Positions 19,544 through 30,507 of a stretch of DNA of 64,000 bases are shown piece after piece. A program made the translations under genes and the position numbers. The notes beneath the pieces were generated by a model that made no database searches, was not told the DNA's origin, and saw only the letters and a program-made list of their open reading frames with translations. Every line of letters starts with the position of its first letter. Position 1 is the first letter of the stretch. Origin of the DNA: Methylocystis sp. (GTDB lineage: Bacteria; Pseudomonadota; Alphaproteobacteria; Rhizobiales; Beijerinckiaceae); contig PERY01000001.1 in NCBI GenBank assembly GCA_002929055.1, positions 152,855 through 216,854 on the forward strand, read 5' to 3'.

Positions 19544-20685
19544 TTTCATCGGCATTCTGGCTCGGCAAGCGCGTTTTCGTCACCGGCCACACCGGCTTCA
19601 AGGGCTCGTGGCTCGCGCTCATGCTCTCGCGCCTCAACGCGCGCGCCACGGGCTATGCGCTCGAGCCGCCGACGCGTCCCAATCTCTTCACACTCGCCAA
19701 TGTCGGCGAGTTCATCGACGACATGCGCGGCGACGTGCGCGATCTCGGCACGCTCGCGACCGCCATGGAGGCGGTCTCGCCCGAGATCGTCATTCATATG
19801 GCGGCGCAGCCGCTCGTGCGCGAATCCTACGCCGATCCGGTCGGCACCTACGCCACCAACGTCATGGGCACGGTGAATGTGCTCGAGGCCGCGCGGCGCG
19901 TCGGCAGCGTGCGTCTCGTGCTCATCGTCACCACGGACAAATGCTACGAGAATCGCGACTGGGTGTGGGGCTATCGCGAGACCGACGCCCTCGGCGGCCA
20001 TGATCCCTATTCCAACAGCAAGGCCTGCGCCGAACTCGCCACCAGCGCCTATCGCGACAGCTTCTTTCGCGCCAAGGAGAATGTGCGCATCGTCTCCGCC
20101 CGCGCCGGCAATGTCATCGGCGGCGGCGATTTCGCGACGGACCGCATTTTGCCCGACGCGCTGCGCGCCTTCGTCGCCAGGCGCCCGCTGAAAGTGCGCA
20201 GCCCCAGGGCCGTGCGCCCCTGGCAGCATGTGCTGGAGCCGCTCGCCGGCTATCTGCTGCTCATCGAAAAGGCGATGAGCGCCGCGCCCGCGCGCGCTGC
20301 GGAGTTCGACGGCGGCTTCAACTTCGGCCCCGGCCCTTCCTCCGAGCAGAGCGTCGAGCAGCTTCTCGCGCATTTCATCTCCGCCTGGGGACTGGACGCC
20401 CGGTGGGAGAAGGACGGCGACGATCATCCGCATGAAGCGCGCCTCCTGCGCCTCGACACCGCCAAGGCGCGCGAGACGCTGCAATGGTCGCCGCTTCTCG
20501 ACTTCGAACAGACGACGCAATGGACGGCGCATTGGTATCGCGCTTTCGTCGACAAGGCCGACATGCTGGAGACGACCATGAAACAGGTCGACCGCTATCT
20601 CGGCCAGCGCGTGCGTCTCACCTCGCCCTTTACCGACTCCACGAAGGACAACGAACATGACGAAAGACGCAACGTCGCAGGCTGA
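19540..20685 (+). CDS. rfbG: CDP-glucose 4,6-dehydratase
   Basis: [27 protein letters not shown]; YxxxK-type SDR; GTG start at 19540 overlapping rfbF stop (track ORF starts 19507). Confidence 0.93.
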   Translation: MISSAFWLGKRVFVTGHTGFKGSWLALMLSRLNARATGYALEPPTRPNLFTLANVGEFIDDMRGDVRDLGTLATAMEAVSPEIVIHMAAQPLVRESYADPVGTYATNVMGTVNVLEAARRVGSVRLVLIVTTDKCYENRDWVWGYRETDALGGHDPYSNSKACAELATSAYRDSFFRAKENVRIVSARAGNVIGGGDFATDRILPDALRAFVARRPLKVRSPRAVRPWQHVLEPLAGYLLLIEKAMSAAPARAAEFDGGFNFGPGPSSEQSVEQLLAHFISAWGLDARWEKDGDDHPHEARLLRLDTAKARETLQWSPLLDFEQTTQWTAHWYRAFVDKADMLETTMKQVDRYLGQRVRLTSPFTDSTKDNEHDERRNVAG

Positions 20686-22003
20686 CGAATTGCGCGCGCA
20701 GATCCTCGAACTCGTGGGTCAATATCATCGCGTCGCCAATCCGCCGAAAAGCTTCACGCCAGGCGAATCGCCCGTGCCTGTCTCGGGCCGCGTGTATGAC
20801 GCGCGCGACATGCAGGCGCTCGTCGACTCCGCGCTGGATTTCTGGCTGACGACCGGCCGCTTCAACGCGCAGTTCGAGGAGCGCCTCGCCGCCTATATCG
20901 GCGTCAAGAAAGCGCTGACCGTCAACTCCGGCTCCTCGGCCAATCTCGTCGCCTTCTCGGCGCTGACCTCGCACACGCTGCGCCACCGCGCGCTTCAGCC
21001 GGGCGACGAAGTCATCACCTGCGCGACCGGCTTTCCGACGACGGTCAACCCAATTCTGCTGTGGGGCATGGTCCCCGTCTTCGTCGATGTCGACATCCCT
21101 ACCTACAATATAGACATCGCGGCGGTAGAGGCCGCCATCACGCCGAAGACGAAAGCGATCATGGTCGCGCATACGCTCGGCAATCCCTTTGACGTGCGCG
21201 CCATCCGCGAGCTGTGCGACCGTCACAGTCTCTGGCTCATCGAGGACTGCTGCGACGCGCTCGGCGCTACGGTCGACGGCAAGCATGTCGGCACATTTGG
21301 CGACATCGGCACGCTCTCGTTCTATCCCGCGCACCACATCACGATGGGCGAAGGCGGCGCGGTCTTCACCAACAACCATCACATCGCGAAAGCGATGGAG
21401 TCCTTCCGCGACTGGGGCCGCGACTGCTATTGCGAGCCCGGCAAGGACAACAGCTGCAACAAGCGTTTCGGCTGGCGCCTGGGCGATCTGCCCAAGGGTT
21501 ATGATCACAAATATGTCTATTCGCATCTCGGCTTCAATCTGAAGATCACCGACATGCAGGCGGCCGTGGGCCTCGCGCAGCTCGATCACCTCGGCGATTT
21601 CGTGGGCGCGCGCAACCGCAACTTCGATACGCTGAAGGCAGGCCTCGAGCGGCTCGGGCATCTCTTCATCCTGCCCGAGGCGACGGCGGGAACACAGCCC
21701 TCCTGGTTCGGCTTTCCCGTCACGCTGCGTCACGACGCGCCCTTCACCCGCGACGAGCTGGTCATTCATCTCAACGCCAGGAAGATCGGCACGCGCCTCC
21801 TCTTCGGCGGCAATCTCGTGCGCCAGCCTTACATGAAGGGCCGCAATTTCCGCGTTTCGGGCGCGCTCAAAAACGCCGACATCGTCGTCGACCGCACCTT
21901 CTGGATCGGCGTCTATCCCGATCTTTCGCAGGATCACATCGACTACATGCTCGACGTAATCGACGACTTCTGCCGCCCGACGGCGATGAAAGCGGCGGTG
22001 TGA
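20657..22003 (+). CDS. rfbH: lipopolysaccharide biosynthesis protein RfbH / CDP-6-deoxy-4-keto-glucose 3-dehydrase (PLP-dependent fold)
   Basis: [60 protein letters not shown]. Confidence 0.95.
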   Translation: MTKDATSQADELRAQILELVGQYHRVANPPKSFTPGESPVPVSGRVYDARDMQALVDSALDFWLTTGRFNAQFEERLAAYIGVKKALTVNSGSSANLVAFSALTSHTLRHRALQPGDEVITCATGFPTTVNPILLWGMVPVFVDVDIPTYNIDIAAVEAAITPKTKAIMVAHTLGNPFDVRAIRELCDRHSLWLIEDCCDALGATVDGKHVGTFGDIGTLSFYPAHHITMGEGGAVFTNNHHIAKAMESFRDWGRDCYCEPGKDNSCNKRFGWRLGDLPKGYDHKYVYSHLGFNLKITDMQAAVGLAQLDHLGDFVGARNRNFDTLKAGLERLGHLFILPEATAGTQPSWFGFPVTLRHDAPFTRDELVIHLNARKIGTRLLFGGNLVRQPYMKGRNFRVSGALKNADIVVDRTFWIGVYPDLSQDHIDYMLDVIDDFCRPTAMKAAV

Positions 22004-23115
22004 CGATGGTCGAGGCGATCCCCGACGGCGCGGCGCTTTCGCGCCATCCGCTCTGGCGCGAGGACATCGCGCAAGTCTTGTCCGCCGATCTCCCCTGGGG
22101 CGATCTCGACGGACAGACCATTCTCGTCGCGGGCGCCAACGGCTTTCTTCCAGCCGCGATGGTGGAGACGCTGCTTGCGCTCGCATTGCGCAGCGCGCCG
22201 TGTCTCAAGGTGATCGCTCTCGTTCGTTCGCGCGAGAATGCGCTGCGCCGCTTCGCCGCCCATCTCGGCCATCCCGCGCTGTCCATCAAGCTCGCCGACG
22301 TCTCGCAGCCCTTCGACGTTGACGGCCCGGTCGACATGATCGTCCACGCCGCCAGTCAGGCGAGCCCGCGCTTCTATGGCGTCGATCCTGTCGGCACGGC
22401 GCTGCCCAATATCGTGGGCACGCATAATCTTCTCGAGCTCGCGCGCCGCAAGGGCGCCTCGCGCTTTCTCTATCTTTCGAGTTCCGAGGTCTACGGCGCC
22501 TTCAACAGCCGCCGCGAGCCCATCGGCGAATCCGATTTCGGTGCGCTGGACCCGGCGACGCTGCGGGCCTGCTACGCCGAGTCGAAGCGCATGGGCGAGA
22601 CGCTCTGCATCGGCTATGGCGCGCAGCACGACATCGACTGCGTTATCGCGCGTCCGTTTCATACATATGGTCCCGGCATGCGGCTCGACGACGGCCGCGT
22701 CTTCGCAGACTTCGTGCGCGACATTGTCGAAGGTCGCGACATCGTTCTGAGCAGCGACGGCTCCGCCGAGCGCGCCTTCTGCTACCTGCCCGACGCGACG
22801 CGCGCCTTCTTCACCCTGTTGCTGAAGGGCGAGAAGAGCCGCGCATACAATGTCGGAAATTCTCGCGCGGTCGTCTCCATCCGCGATCTCGCGACGATGC
22901 TCGCTGGCCTCTATCCCGAGAAAGGCCTCTCGGCCCGCTTCGCCCCGCCGCAGAAGGGCTATATCGCAAGCGCCGTCGCGCGTTCCGCGCCGGACACCGC
23001 GCGACTCGAAAAGCTAGGCTGGCGTCCGCAGACGGGCGTCGAAGAGGGCTTCCGCCGCACCATCGAAATCTATTCCGACGTCTTTGAGACGCGCAGCCTT
23101 GGAGCAAGCGCATGA
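22000..23115 (+). CDS. NAD-dependent epimerase/dehydratase (extended SDR), nucleotide-sugar modifying
   Basis: [36 protein letters not shown] (YxxxK); located directly after rfbFGH. Confidence 0.85.
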   Translation: MTMVEAIPDGAALSRHPLWREDIAQVLSADLPWGDLDGQTILVAGANGFLPAAMVETLLALALRSAPCLKVIALVRSRENALRRFAAHLGHPALSIKLADVSQPFDVDGPVDMIVHAASQASPRFYGVDPVGTALPNIVGTHNLLELARRKGASRFLYLSSSEVYGAFNSRREPIGESDFGALDPATLRACYAESKRMGETLCIGYGAQHDIDCVIARPFHTYGPGMRLDDGRVFADFVRDIVEGRDIVLSSDGSAERAFCYLPDATRAFFTLLLKGEKSRAYNVGNSRAVVSIRDLATMLAGLYPEKGLSARFAPPQKGYIASAVARSAPDTARLEKLGWRPQTGVEEGFRRTIEIYSDVFETRSLGASA

Positions 23116-24080
23116 CCATTTTCGCCACGGCGCGTCCCGCCGCGCCCAATACGCCGCTCGAATGCCGCGACGCTTTCGAGCGCGGCGAACTCGATCGCCT
23201 CGAACTCTGGAGGCGCTTCGCCGAGCGCCATCGCGTCATCGCCGAACATGCGCCGGCGCTCGCCGACACGCAGATCGCAGCGCTTGTCATCGAGCCTTCG
23301 GGACTTTCTGCGACGCTTCAAAATGGATTGTCCTTTGCGCTTGATCCCGACGCCCTGCGCGAGGCGCCCAACGTCATCCTGTCGCAAGGCGGCTACGAGA
23401 CTTTCGAACTTGCGCTCATTTCTCGCCTCGCGCGTGGAGCGGAGATCGTTTTCGACATCGGCGCCAACATCGGCTGGTACAGCCTGCACATTGCGCAGCA
23501 GGAGCCGCAGGCGCGCGTCTACGCCTTCGAGCCCGTGCCGGCGACGCATGAGCGCCTGCTCGTGAATATTTCGCGCAATGTCTCGGGCAATCGCGTCACG
23601 CCCGTGCGCGACGGCCTCACCGACGCCCCCGGCGCCTTCGACATGTTCGTGCCGGCGACATCGGGTTCGCCCGCCGCTTCGCTCAACGAGCTGCATCCCG
23701 GCGAAGGCAGCCGCCGAGTCTCCTGCCAGTTCACCACGCTCGACCAGTTCGTCGACGACAACGCCGTCGATCGCCTCGACTTCCTCAAATGCGACGTTGA
23801 GGGCGCGGAGCTGCGCGTGCTGAAGGGCGGCCTGAAATCCATCGACCGCTTCCGTCCCGCGGTGGTCATCGAACTGCTGCGCAAATGGTCGGCGGCCTTC
23901 GGCTATCATCCCAATGACGTGCTCGATCTCTTTGCGGCGATGGGTTACCTCTGTTACGGCGTCAGCGACGGCGCGCTCACGAAGATCGAGCGCGTGACCG
24001 ATGACACGCGCGAGACGAATTACGTCTTCCTCGATCCTGCACGCCATCCCCCCGTCAACGCGATCCTCGCCGACTGCTGA
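23112..24080 (+). CDS. FkbM family methyltransferase
   Basis: GAEIVFDIGANIGWYSLHIAQQEPQARVYAFEPVPATHERL; LDFLKCDVEGAELRVLKGG. Confidence 0.88.
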   Translation: MTIFATARPAAPNTPLECRDAFERGELDRLELWRRFAERHRVIAEHAPALADTQIAALVIEPSGLSATLQNGLSFALDPDALREAPNVILSQGGYETFELALISRLARGAEIVFDIGANIGWYSLHIAQQEPQARVYAFEPVPATHERLLVNISRNVSGNRVTPVRDGLTDAPGAFDMFVPATSGSPAASLNELHPGEGSRRVSCQFTTLDQFVDDNAVDRLDFLKCDVEGAELRVLKGGLKSIDRFRPAVVIELLRKWSAAFGYHPNDVLDLFAAMGYLCYGVSDGALTKIERVTDDTRETNYVFLDPARHPPVNAILADC

Positions 24081-24082
24081 CG

Positions 24083-24499
24083 ATGGGCGCGATCCTCGCA
24101 CGGCTGCACACGCTCCGCATGCGCCTTTGGCGCCTGCGCTTTGCGCGCTTCCTCGTCGTCGGGGTCGGCAACACGCTCTTTGGTTACGGCGTCTTCTATC
24201 TGCTGCTTGGCGCAGGGCTGGCGCCGACGCCGGCGCTCGCCCTGGCGACGCTCATCGGCGTCGTCTTCAATTTCTTCACGACGGGCCGGGTCGTCTTTGC
24301 CAGCGCAGACTCCACTCTTCTATGGCGTTTCGCCTGCGTCTACGTCGTGGTCTTCGTCGTCAACGCCGCGCTGCTCGAATGGGTCGTCGCGCTTGGCGTC
24401 GCGCCGGCGGCTGCGCAGGCGCTGCTGCTCGCGCCCTGCGTCGCGCTCTCCTATCTCCTCAATCGCACGCTCGTCTTCAATGTCGCGCGGGAAGCCTGA
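24083..24499 (+). CDS. GtrA family protein
   Basis: RFLVVGVGNTLFGYGVFYLLLGAGLAPTPALALATLIGVVFNFFTTGRVVF. Confidence 0.85.
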   Translation: MGAILARLHTLRMRLWRLRFARFLVVGVGNTLFGYGVFYLLLGAGLAPTPALALATLIGVVFNFFTTGRVVFASADSTLLWRFACVYVVVFVVNAALLEWVVALGVAPAAAQALLLAPCVALSYLLNRTLVFNVAREA

Positions 24500-24504
24500 C
24501 AGAA

Positions 24505-25461
24505 ATGAAAACCATCTCGATCGTCACGCCCTGCTACAATGAGGAGCTGAACGTCCGCGAGTGTCATGCGGCGATCAAGACGCTGTTCGAAAGCGAGCTG
24601 AAGGATTACCGGCGCGAGCATGTCTTCTGCGACAACGCATCGAAGGATCGCACGGTCGAGATCCTCCGCGAGATCGCGGCGGAAGACAAAGACGTCAAAG
24701 TCATCCTCAACGCACGCAACTTCGGCGCCATGCGCTCCAACTATAACGGCGTGATGGCGGCGACGGGCGACGCGGTGCTGCTCTTCTTTCCGGCCGACAT
24801 GCAGGATCCGCCGGACCTCATCCCGCAATTCGTCGCGCTCTGGGCGCAGGGCAATGAGGTCGTCTACGGCATCCGCAAGATTCGCGAAGAAAACACGACG
24901 ATGCGGACGCTGCGCCAGCTTTACTACCGGGTGCTGACGTCGCTGTCCGAACTCTCGCTGCCGCGCGGGGTCGGCGATTTCCAGCTTGTCGACCGCAAGG
25001 TCGTCGAGGCCATGCGCCAGATCGAGGATTCCTATCCGTTCATGCGCATGATGACATTCGAATGCGGATTCAGATCGGTGGGCGTGCCCTATAAATGGGT
25101 GGAGCGGCGCCGCGGCGTCACGACCAACAACATGCACAGCCTCATCGACCAGGGGATGAACGGGCTCGTGACCAATACCGGCGCGCCGCTTCGGCTCGTG
25201 CTCTTTGGCGGCTTCGTCATCGCGGCGCTGGCGCTCGTTTACGCCTTCATCAATCTCGTGCTGGGCATCATCTTCTATCAGACGTTTGCGCAGCCGGGCA
25301 TCATGACGCTCATCACGGCCGTCTTCTTCTTTGGCGGCGTGCAGCTCTTCAGCATCGGCGTGCTCGCCGAATATGTGCTCGCAATCTACGCGCAGGTGCG
25401 ACGCAAGCCGGTGGTGTTCGAGCGCGAACGGATCAATTTCCAGCAGGAAGCGCCAAAATGA
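24505..25461 (+). CDS. glycosyltransferase family 2 (GtrB/DPMS-like)
   Basis: MKTISIVTPCYNEELNVRECHAAI; two C-terminal TM segments; ATG at 24505 within ORF 24001..25461. Confidence 0.92.
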   Translation: MKTISIVTPCYNEELNVRECHAAIKTLFESELKDYRREHVFCDNASKDRTVEILREIAAEDKDVKVILNARNFGAMRSNYNGVMAATGDAVLLFFPADMQDPPDLIPQFVALWAQGNEVVYGIRKIREENTTMRTLRQLYYRVLTSLSELSLPRGVGDFQLVDRKVVEAMRQIEDSYPFMRMMTFECGFRSVGVPYKWVERRRGVTTNNMHSLIDQGMNGLVTNTGAPLRLVLFGGFVIAALALVYAFINLVLGIIFYQTFAQPGIMTLITAVFFFGGVQLFSIGVLAEYVLAIYAQVRRKPVVFERERINFQQEAPK

Positions 25462-27059
25462 TGAAGTCGCAGATCGCGGACGCCGGCTCTCTGGAGGCCT
25501 CGGCGCCCCTGACCAAAGAGAGCCCCGCTACGTTCGCGGCAACGCGCGCGCTCTCCAACTTCCACCTCTTTTTTCTCGCCGCGCTCGTCTTCATCCTGCC
25601 CAACGCCATTTTCGCGGCGGCGCTGCGCCCGGCTGTGGCCGCGGTGATTCTTGCAGGCTGCGCCGGCGCGGCCGCCATACTGTGGCGTCCGCGGCAGCGG
25701 AGCGCGTTGCTGTCGGCGCCGATCGACTTCGCGCTGCTCGCGATCTCCCTCTCGCTTGGCGTCGCTCTCTGCATGCTGGGCGGCGAGGGACATATCTTCT
25801 ATGCGACGACCGACTGGCTCATCCGCGACGCGGTGCTCTCGGACCTCGTCCGCAACGGACTTACAGTCCTCTATCGCTACGAGGGGCAGGACTATCTGCT
25901 GCGCGCGCCGCTCGGCATGTATATGATTCCCGCTGTCGTCGGCCGCCTCTGGGGTCTTTATGCCGCGCATATGGCGCTGCTGGCGCAGAACGCGCTCATC
26001 CTGGGAACCATCGCCTATTTCACCGCGCAAGTGGCGAATGTGCGCAAGACGCCCTTTCTGCTGCTTCTCATCGCCTTCAGCGGACTCGACATTGTCCCCA
26101 TCCTTTTTGCCGAAGCGGTGGAAATGTCGAATGGCCGCCCCTTCATGCCCTTCACCCATATCGAGTGGTGGGGCGAATACTATTCGACGATCCGGCTCCA
26201 GTATTCGGCCCATATCACGCAGTTGTTCTGGGTGCCGAACCATATGGCGCCCGGCTGGTGGTTCGGGCTTCTCTCGCTGCTCTATGTCCGCAGGGAAGTC
26301 GACCTTTCCACCGTGATGGTCTCCTTCGCCGCGCTGCTCATGTGGTCGCCGCTGGCCATGATGGGCGCAGCGCCCTTCGTTGCGCTTTTCGCGCTGGAGA
26401 TGCTGCCCAAGCGCATTTTCGCGCCCGGCATTTTCGCGGCGGCGGCGATCGGACTCTGCTTCCTGCCCATCGCGCTCTATCTGACGACGGACGCGGGCGC
26501 CGTGCCGAACGAGCTTCTACTCCTGCGAGAGGGCTATTGGCTGCGCTTCGTCCTCTTCCTCGCGGTCGAGATACCGCAGGCTGCGATCGTTCTCTACGCC
26601 TGGAACAAGGTTCAGCCCGAAGACCGACGCATTCTCGCGCTCTCTCTGGCTCTCCTTCTCGTCATCCCTTTCTACAGCGTCGGCGTCTCCAACGACTTCG
26701 TCATGCGCGTTTCGATCCCGCCGCTCTTCCTGCTCGCCTACGCCTTTGCGCGGATCGCGGTGTTGACGCCGCGCGACGACAGCGCTTTTCCCACCGCAAT
26801 ATCCGTCATCGTGATTCTGTCCGTGGCGACGCCGCTCCTCGAAATCAAGCAGGCGTTGCGTCAGACCTTCGCCATCAGCGACTGCAACATGCTGACGGGC
26901 TGGCACAAGGGCGATCCTTCCGTGTTGCCGACGAATTACTGGGCGCGGGTGGAGAAGATTCCCGGCTGGCTGATGTCGACTCAGGGCGCGAATGCGCTCA
27001 CGCTCGAGGATCGAAAATGCTGGCCGGACCATCCCTTCCTGCAAGACCACATGAAATGA
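25458..27059 (+). CDS. polytopic membrane protein, GtrC-like/GT-C candidate
   Basis: ATG 25458 within ORF 25095..27059, overlaps GT2 stop; roughly a dozen hydrophobic segments. Confidence 0.7.
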   Translation: MMKSQIADAGSLEASAPLTKESPATFAATRALSNFHLFFLAALVFILPNAIFAAALRPAVAAVILAGCAGAAAILWRPRQRSALLSAPIDFALLAISLSLGVALCMLGGEGHIFYATTDWLIRDAVLSDLVRNGLTVLYRYEGQDYLLRAPLGMYMIPAVVGRLWGLYAAHMALLAQNALILGTIAYFTAQVANVRKTPFLLLLIAFSGLDIVPILFAEAVEMSNGRPFMPFTHIEWWGEYYSTIRLQYSAHITQLFWVPNHMAPGWWFGLLSLLYVRREVDLSTVMVSFAALLMWSPLAMMGAAPFVALFALEMLPKRIFAPGIFAAAAIGLCFLPIALYLTTDAGAVPNELLLLREGYWLRFVLFLAVEIPQAAIVLYAWNKVQPEDRRILALSLALLLVIPFYSVGVSNDFVMRVSIPPLFLLAYAFARIAVLTPRDDSAFPTAISVIVILSVATPLLEIKQALRQTFAISDCNMLTGWHKGDPSVLPTNYWARVEKIPGWLMSTQGANALTLEDRKCWPDHPFLQDHMK

Positions 27060-27119
27060 TCTGTGCGTGACGGGCGCGGCGGCGCGACCGGTCTTTGACT
27101 TACGCGCCCGGCCCTGGCT

Positions 27120-27154
27120 AAAAGCCTCGCTCCCTTGTCGGAACGAGGCTTTTT
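27120..27154. promoter_or_regulatory. 10-bp perfect hairpin upstream of tex; resembles a terminator and contains the tex Shine-Dalgarno
   Basis: aaaagcctcg (27120-27129) / cgaggctttt (27144-27153); GAGG at 27145-27148; tex ATG at 27157. Confidence 0.75.
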
Positions 27155-27156
27155 GA

Positions 27157-29487
27157 ATGACATCCATCGTCGAGCGGCTGAGCGGCGAACTTGCGGCGAA
27201 ACCCTGGCAGGTGGAGGCCGCGATCGGCCTTCTCGACGGCGGTTCGACCGTTCCCTTCATCGCCCGCTATCGCAAGGAAGCGACGGGCGAACTGGACGAC
27301 ATCCAGCTTCGCAAGCTCGACGAGCGGCTGCGCTATCTGCGCGAGCTGGAAGAGCGCCGCAAGGCGATTCTCGAATCGATCGAGAGCCAGGGCAAGCTGG
27401 ACGACGCGTTGAAGCGCGTCATCATGGAGGCCGACAACAAGGCCCGCCTCGAAGACATCTATCTCCCCTTCAAGCCCAGGCGCCGCACCAAGGCGCAGAT
27501 CGCCATAGAGGCCGGCCTCGCGCCGCTCGCCGACGCGCTCCTGTCTTCGCCGCAGAACGACCCGAAGACGCAGGCCGGGGGCTTCGTCGACGCTGACAGA
27601 AACATTGCGACCGTGGAAGCCGCGCTCGACGGCGCGCGCGCCATTCTCGTGGAGCGCTTTGCGGAAGACGCCGACCTCATCGGCGCGCTGCGCGAGGCGC
27701 ATTGGTCGCAGGCGATTCTGAAATCGAAGCCGCGCGAGGGCAAGGAAGCCGCGGCGGCGAAATATTCGGATTACTTCGAATTCTTCCAGCCGCTTTCGAA
27801 ACTCCCCTCGCATCGCATTCTCGCGCTCTTTCGCGGCGAGAAGGAGGAGATGCTGGAGCTCGAAATGGCGCCGGAGGCCGAGCCCGGCGCCGGCGGCTAT
27901 GAGAGCCGAATCGCGCGGCGCTATCAGATCGAGGATCGCGGACGTCCGGGAGACAAATGGCTGCTGGAGACGGCGCGCTGGGCCTGGCGCACCAAGATTG
28001 AACTTCACCTTGCCGTCGACGCCCGTTCGCGCCTCTGGAAATTCGCCGAAGAGGAAGCGATTCGCGTCTTCGCCGAAAATCTGCGCGACCTTCTGCTTGC
28101 GGCGCCCGCCGGCGCGCGCGCGACGCTGGGCCTCGATCCGGGTTTTCGCACGGGTGTGAAGGTCGCGGTGATCGACGCCACCGGCAAGATCGTCGCGACG
28201 CAGGCGATCTATCCGCACGAGCCGCAGCGGCGCTGGGACGAGTCCATCGCCACGCTGGCGAGCCTTGCGCGCCAGCACAGGATCGAGCTCGTCGCCATCG
28301 GCAATGGCACGGCCTCGCGCGAGACCGACAAGCTCGCCGGCGAACTCATGTCGCGCCATCCCGAGCTGAAGCTGACCAAGATCGTCGTTTCGGAAGCGGG
28401 CGCCTCGGTCTATTCGGCGTCCGAATACGCCTCGAAGGAACTGCCGGATCTCGATGTGTCGCTGCGCGGGGCGGCCTCCATCGCGCGCCGGCTGCAGGAT
28501 CCCCTCGCCGAACTTGTGAAGATCGAACCCAAAGCCATCGGCGTCGGGCAGTATCAGCACGACCTCTCGGAGATGAAGCTGTCGCGGGCCCTCGACGCCG
28601 TGGTCGAGGATTGCGTCAACAAGGTCGGCGTCGATGTGAACACGGCGTCAGCGCCGCTGCTGGCGCGCGTCTCGGGCCTGGGCGAAACGCTCGCGGGCAA
28701 TATCGTCGCGCATCGAGACGCCAATGGTCCCTTCCGAACGCGTGCGAAGCTGAAGGAGGTGCCGCGCCTCGGCCCCAAGGCCTTCGAGCAGAGCGCGGGC
28801 TTCCTGCGCATCATCGACGGCGACGATCCACTCGACCGCTCCGGCGTCCACCCGGAAGCCTATCCGCTCGTGCGACGCATTCTGGAAGCGGCCAGGACCG
28901 ACATCCGGTCGCTGATCGGCAATGTGACGGAGCTGCGCAAGCTGAAGCCGGCCCAATTCGCCGATTCGACCTTCGGCGTTCCGACCGTCACGGACGTGCT
29001 CGCCGAACTCGAGAAGCCCGGCCGTGACCCGCGCCCGGCCTTCAAGACGGCGACATTCCAGGATGGCGTGGAAAAGCTGACCGATCTGCAGCCCGGCATG
29101 ACGCTGGAGGGCGTCGTGACCAATGTGGCGGCCTTCGGCGCCTTCGTCGACATTGGCGTGCATCAGGACGGGCTGGTGCATATCTCCGCCCTGTCCAGGG
29201 ATTTCGTCAAAGACCCCCGCAGCGTCGTCAAGCCCGGCGACATCGTGCGCGTGAAGGTCATGGAGGTCGACGCGCCCCGCAAGCGCATCTCGCTCACCAT
29301 GCGCCTCGACGACGTCCCCGGCCAGCAGGCCAGAGGTGCTCAAGCGGGCGGGCAGGGCCGCGACCAGAACCGCCCGCGCCCTCCGCAATCCTCGCCCGCG
29401 CCGCGCGGCGGCAAGCCGGGGGGCAATGGGCCGGGCGGGCTCGGCGAGGCGCTGCTCGCCGCCATGAAGGAGAAGGGCGGGCGCTAG
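27157..29487 (+). CDS. tex: Tex family RNA-binding S1 transcriptional accessory protein
   Basis: [27 protein letters not shown]...; [18 protein letters not shown]-terminal S1 domain [31 protein letters not shown]. Confidence 0.96.
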   Translation: MTSIVERLSGELAAKPWQVEAAIGLLDGGSTVPFIARYRKEATGELDDIQLRKLDERLRYLRELEERRKAILESIESQGKLDDALKRVIMEADNKARLEDIYLPFKPRRRTKAQIAIEAGLAPLADALLSSPQNDPKTQAGGFVDADRNIATVEAALDGARAILVERFAEDADLIGALREAHWSQAILKSKPREGKEAAAAKYSDYFEFFQPLSKLPSHRILALFRGEKEEMLELEMAPEAEPGAGGYESRIARRYQIEDRGRPGDKWLLETARWAWRTKIELHLAVDARSRLWKFAEEEAIRVFAENLRDLLLAAPAGARATLGLDPGFRTGVKVAVIDATGKIVATQAIYPHEPQRRWDESIATLASLARQHRIELVAIGNGTASRETDKLAGELMSRHPELKLTKIVVSEAGASVYSASEYASKELPDLDVSLRGAASIARRLQDPLAELVKIEPKAIGVGQYQHDLSEMKLSRALDAVVEDCVNKVGVDVNTASAPLLARVSGLGETLAGNIVAHRDANGPFRTRAKLKEVPRLGPKAFEQSAGFLRIIDGDDPLDRSGVHPEAYPLVRRILEAARTDIRSLIGNVTELRKLKPAQFADSTFGVPTVTDVLAELEKPGRDPRPAFKTATFQDGVEKLTDLQPGMTLEGVVTNVAAFGAFVDIGVHQDGLVHISALSRDFVKDPRSVVKPGDIVRVKVMEVDAPRKRISLTMRLDDVPGQQARGAQAGGQGRDQNRPRPPQSSPAPRGGKPGGNGPGGLGEALLAAMKEKGGR

Positions 29488-29764
29488 AGCCCGCCCCCTC
29501 CGCGGCGCGGCGGCAAGTCTTTCAATCCCTGAAAGTAATGGTTCCGCTCGGTCCCGTCATAGCGGCCGCTCTTGAGGCAGCAGCGCCTGAAAGCTTTTTC
29601 CCGAGCCGCAGGGGCAAGGATCGGCGCGGCCGAGTTTCTCCACGAGCTCCTTGTCGCCGTGGACGATTCTGGGGCCGCGCTTCACATGTGTTTCGGAATT
29701 GAAGCCTTTTCGGCGTTTAGAGGTGCGCTCGAAAGCAGGCGAGGGCGTCGAAATCGGTCTTCAT
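29484..29764 (-). pseudogene. SEC-C motif small protein with an apparent frameshift inside the zinc-binding motif
   Basis: Minus-strand frame reads ...[35 protein letters not shown](Q); the other half, [33 protein letters not shown], is in another frame starting at about 29585. Confidence 0.75.
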
Positions 29765-29790
29765 GATCGCCTCCGTGAAACTTCAGGGAA

Positions 29791-29864
29791 TGGAGCGGGT
29801 GAAGGGAATCGAACCCTCGTATTCAGCTTGGAAGGCTGCTGCTCTACCATTGAGCTACACCCGC
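29791..29864 (-). tRNA. tRNA-Gly (anticodon TCC)
   Basis: Reverse complement GCGGGTGTAGCTCAATGGTAGAGCAGCAGCCTTCCAAGCTGAATACGAGGGTTCGATTCCCTTCACCCGCTCCA folds as a cloverleaf with encoded CCA. Confidence 0.96.
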
Positions 29865-30037
29865 GGCCCTTTTTCTATGCCAATCCGCGCGTCGGTTTGC
29901 AATGGCCGAAACGGCCGGTTTGGCCGCCCGCAACTATCCATTTGACAGCGGCGGCGGAGCCAACTAACCCGGGCGCCCGACGGTCATCACTCAGGCGGGC
30001 GTTCCCACGCTGCTTCTTTCGCAAGGATCAATCAACC

Positions 30038-30400
30038 GTGGCCAAACCCGAATTCGGCTCCAAACGCCAGTGCCAGTCCTGCGCGACGAAATTCTACGAC
30101 TTTAACAAGAGCCCGATCACCTGCCCGAAATGCGGCGCGATCTTCCAGGTCGCGGCGCTGTCGCGCGCCCCCGCCCGCGTCGAGGAAGAGGATACCGAAG
30201 TCGAGAAGGAAAGCGTCGACACAGTGTCGCTCGACGAGGTTGAGGAGAGCGAGAACGCCGCGGAGACGATCGACGTCGACGAAGACGTCGAGATCGACGA
30301 TGCGGCCGACGACGACACGTTCCTCGAAGAGGAGGAGGGCGATGACGACGACGTCTCCGGCCTCATCGACGGCGACATTGAGAGCGACGACGAAGTATAA
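30038..30400 (+). CDS. TIGR02300 family protein (zinc-ribbon N-terminus, acidic C-terminus)
   Basis: GTG start 30038: AKPEFGSKRQCQSCATKFYDFNKSPITCPKCGA, followed by a very acidic D/E tail. Confidence 0.9.
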   Translation: MAKPEFGSKRQCQSCATKFYDFNKSPITCPKCGAIFQVAALSRAPARVEEEDTEVEKESVDTVSLDEVEESENAAETIDVDEDVEIDDAADDDTFLEEEEGDDDDVSGLIDGDIESDDEV

Positions 30401-30442
30401 TTTACCGGGCCGCGCGTTACCGGCGCGGTCCTCGCGCCCAAC

Positions 30443-30475
30443 AAAAAACCCGCGGAGCGAACCGCGGGTTTTTTT
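30443..30475. terminator. bidirectional rho-independent terminator
   Basis: aaaaaacccgcgg-agcgaa-ccgcgggttttttt between convergent genes. Confidence 0.9.
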
Positions 30476-30507
30476 GTGCCTGCGCCGGGCGCCGTTGACT
30501 TCGCGCG

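Noticed and set aside
20630-22186. 518-aa minus-strand ORF
   Set aside because: Antisense to rfbH
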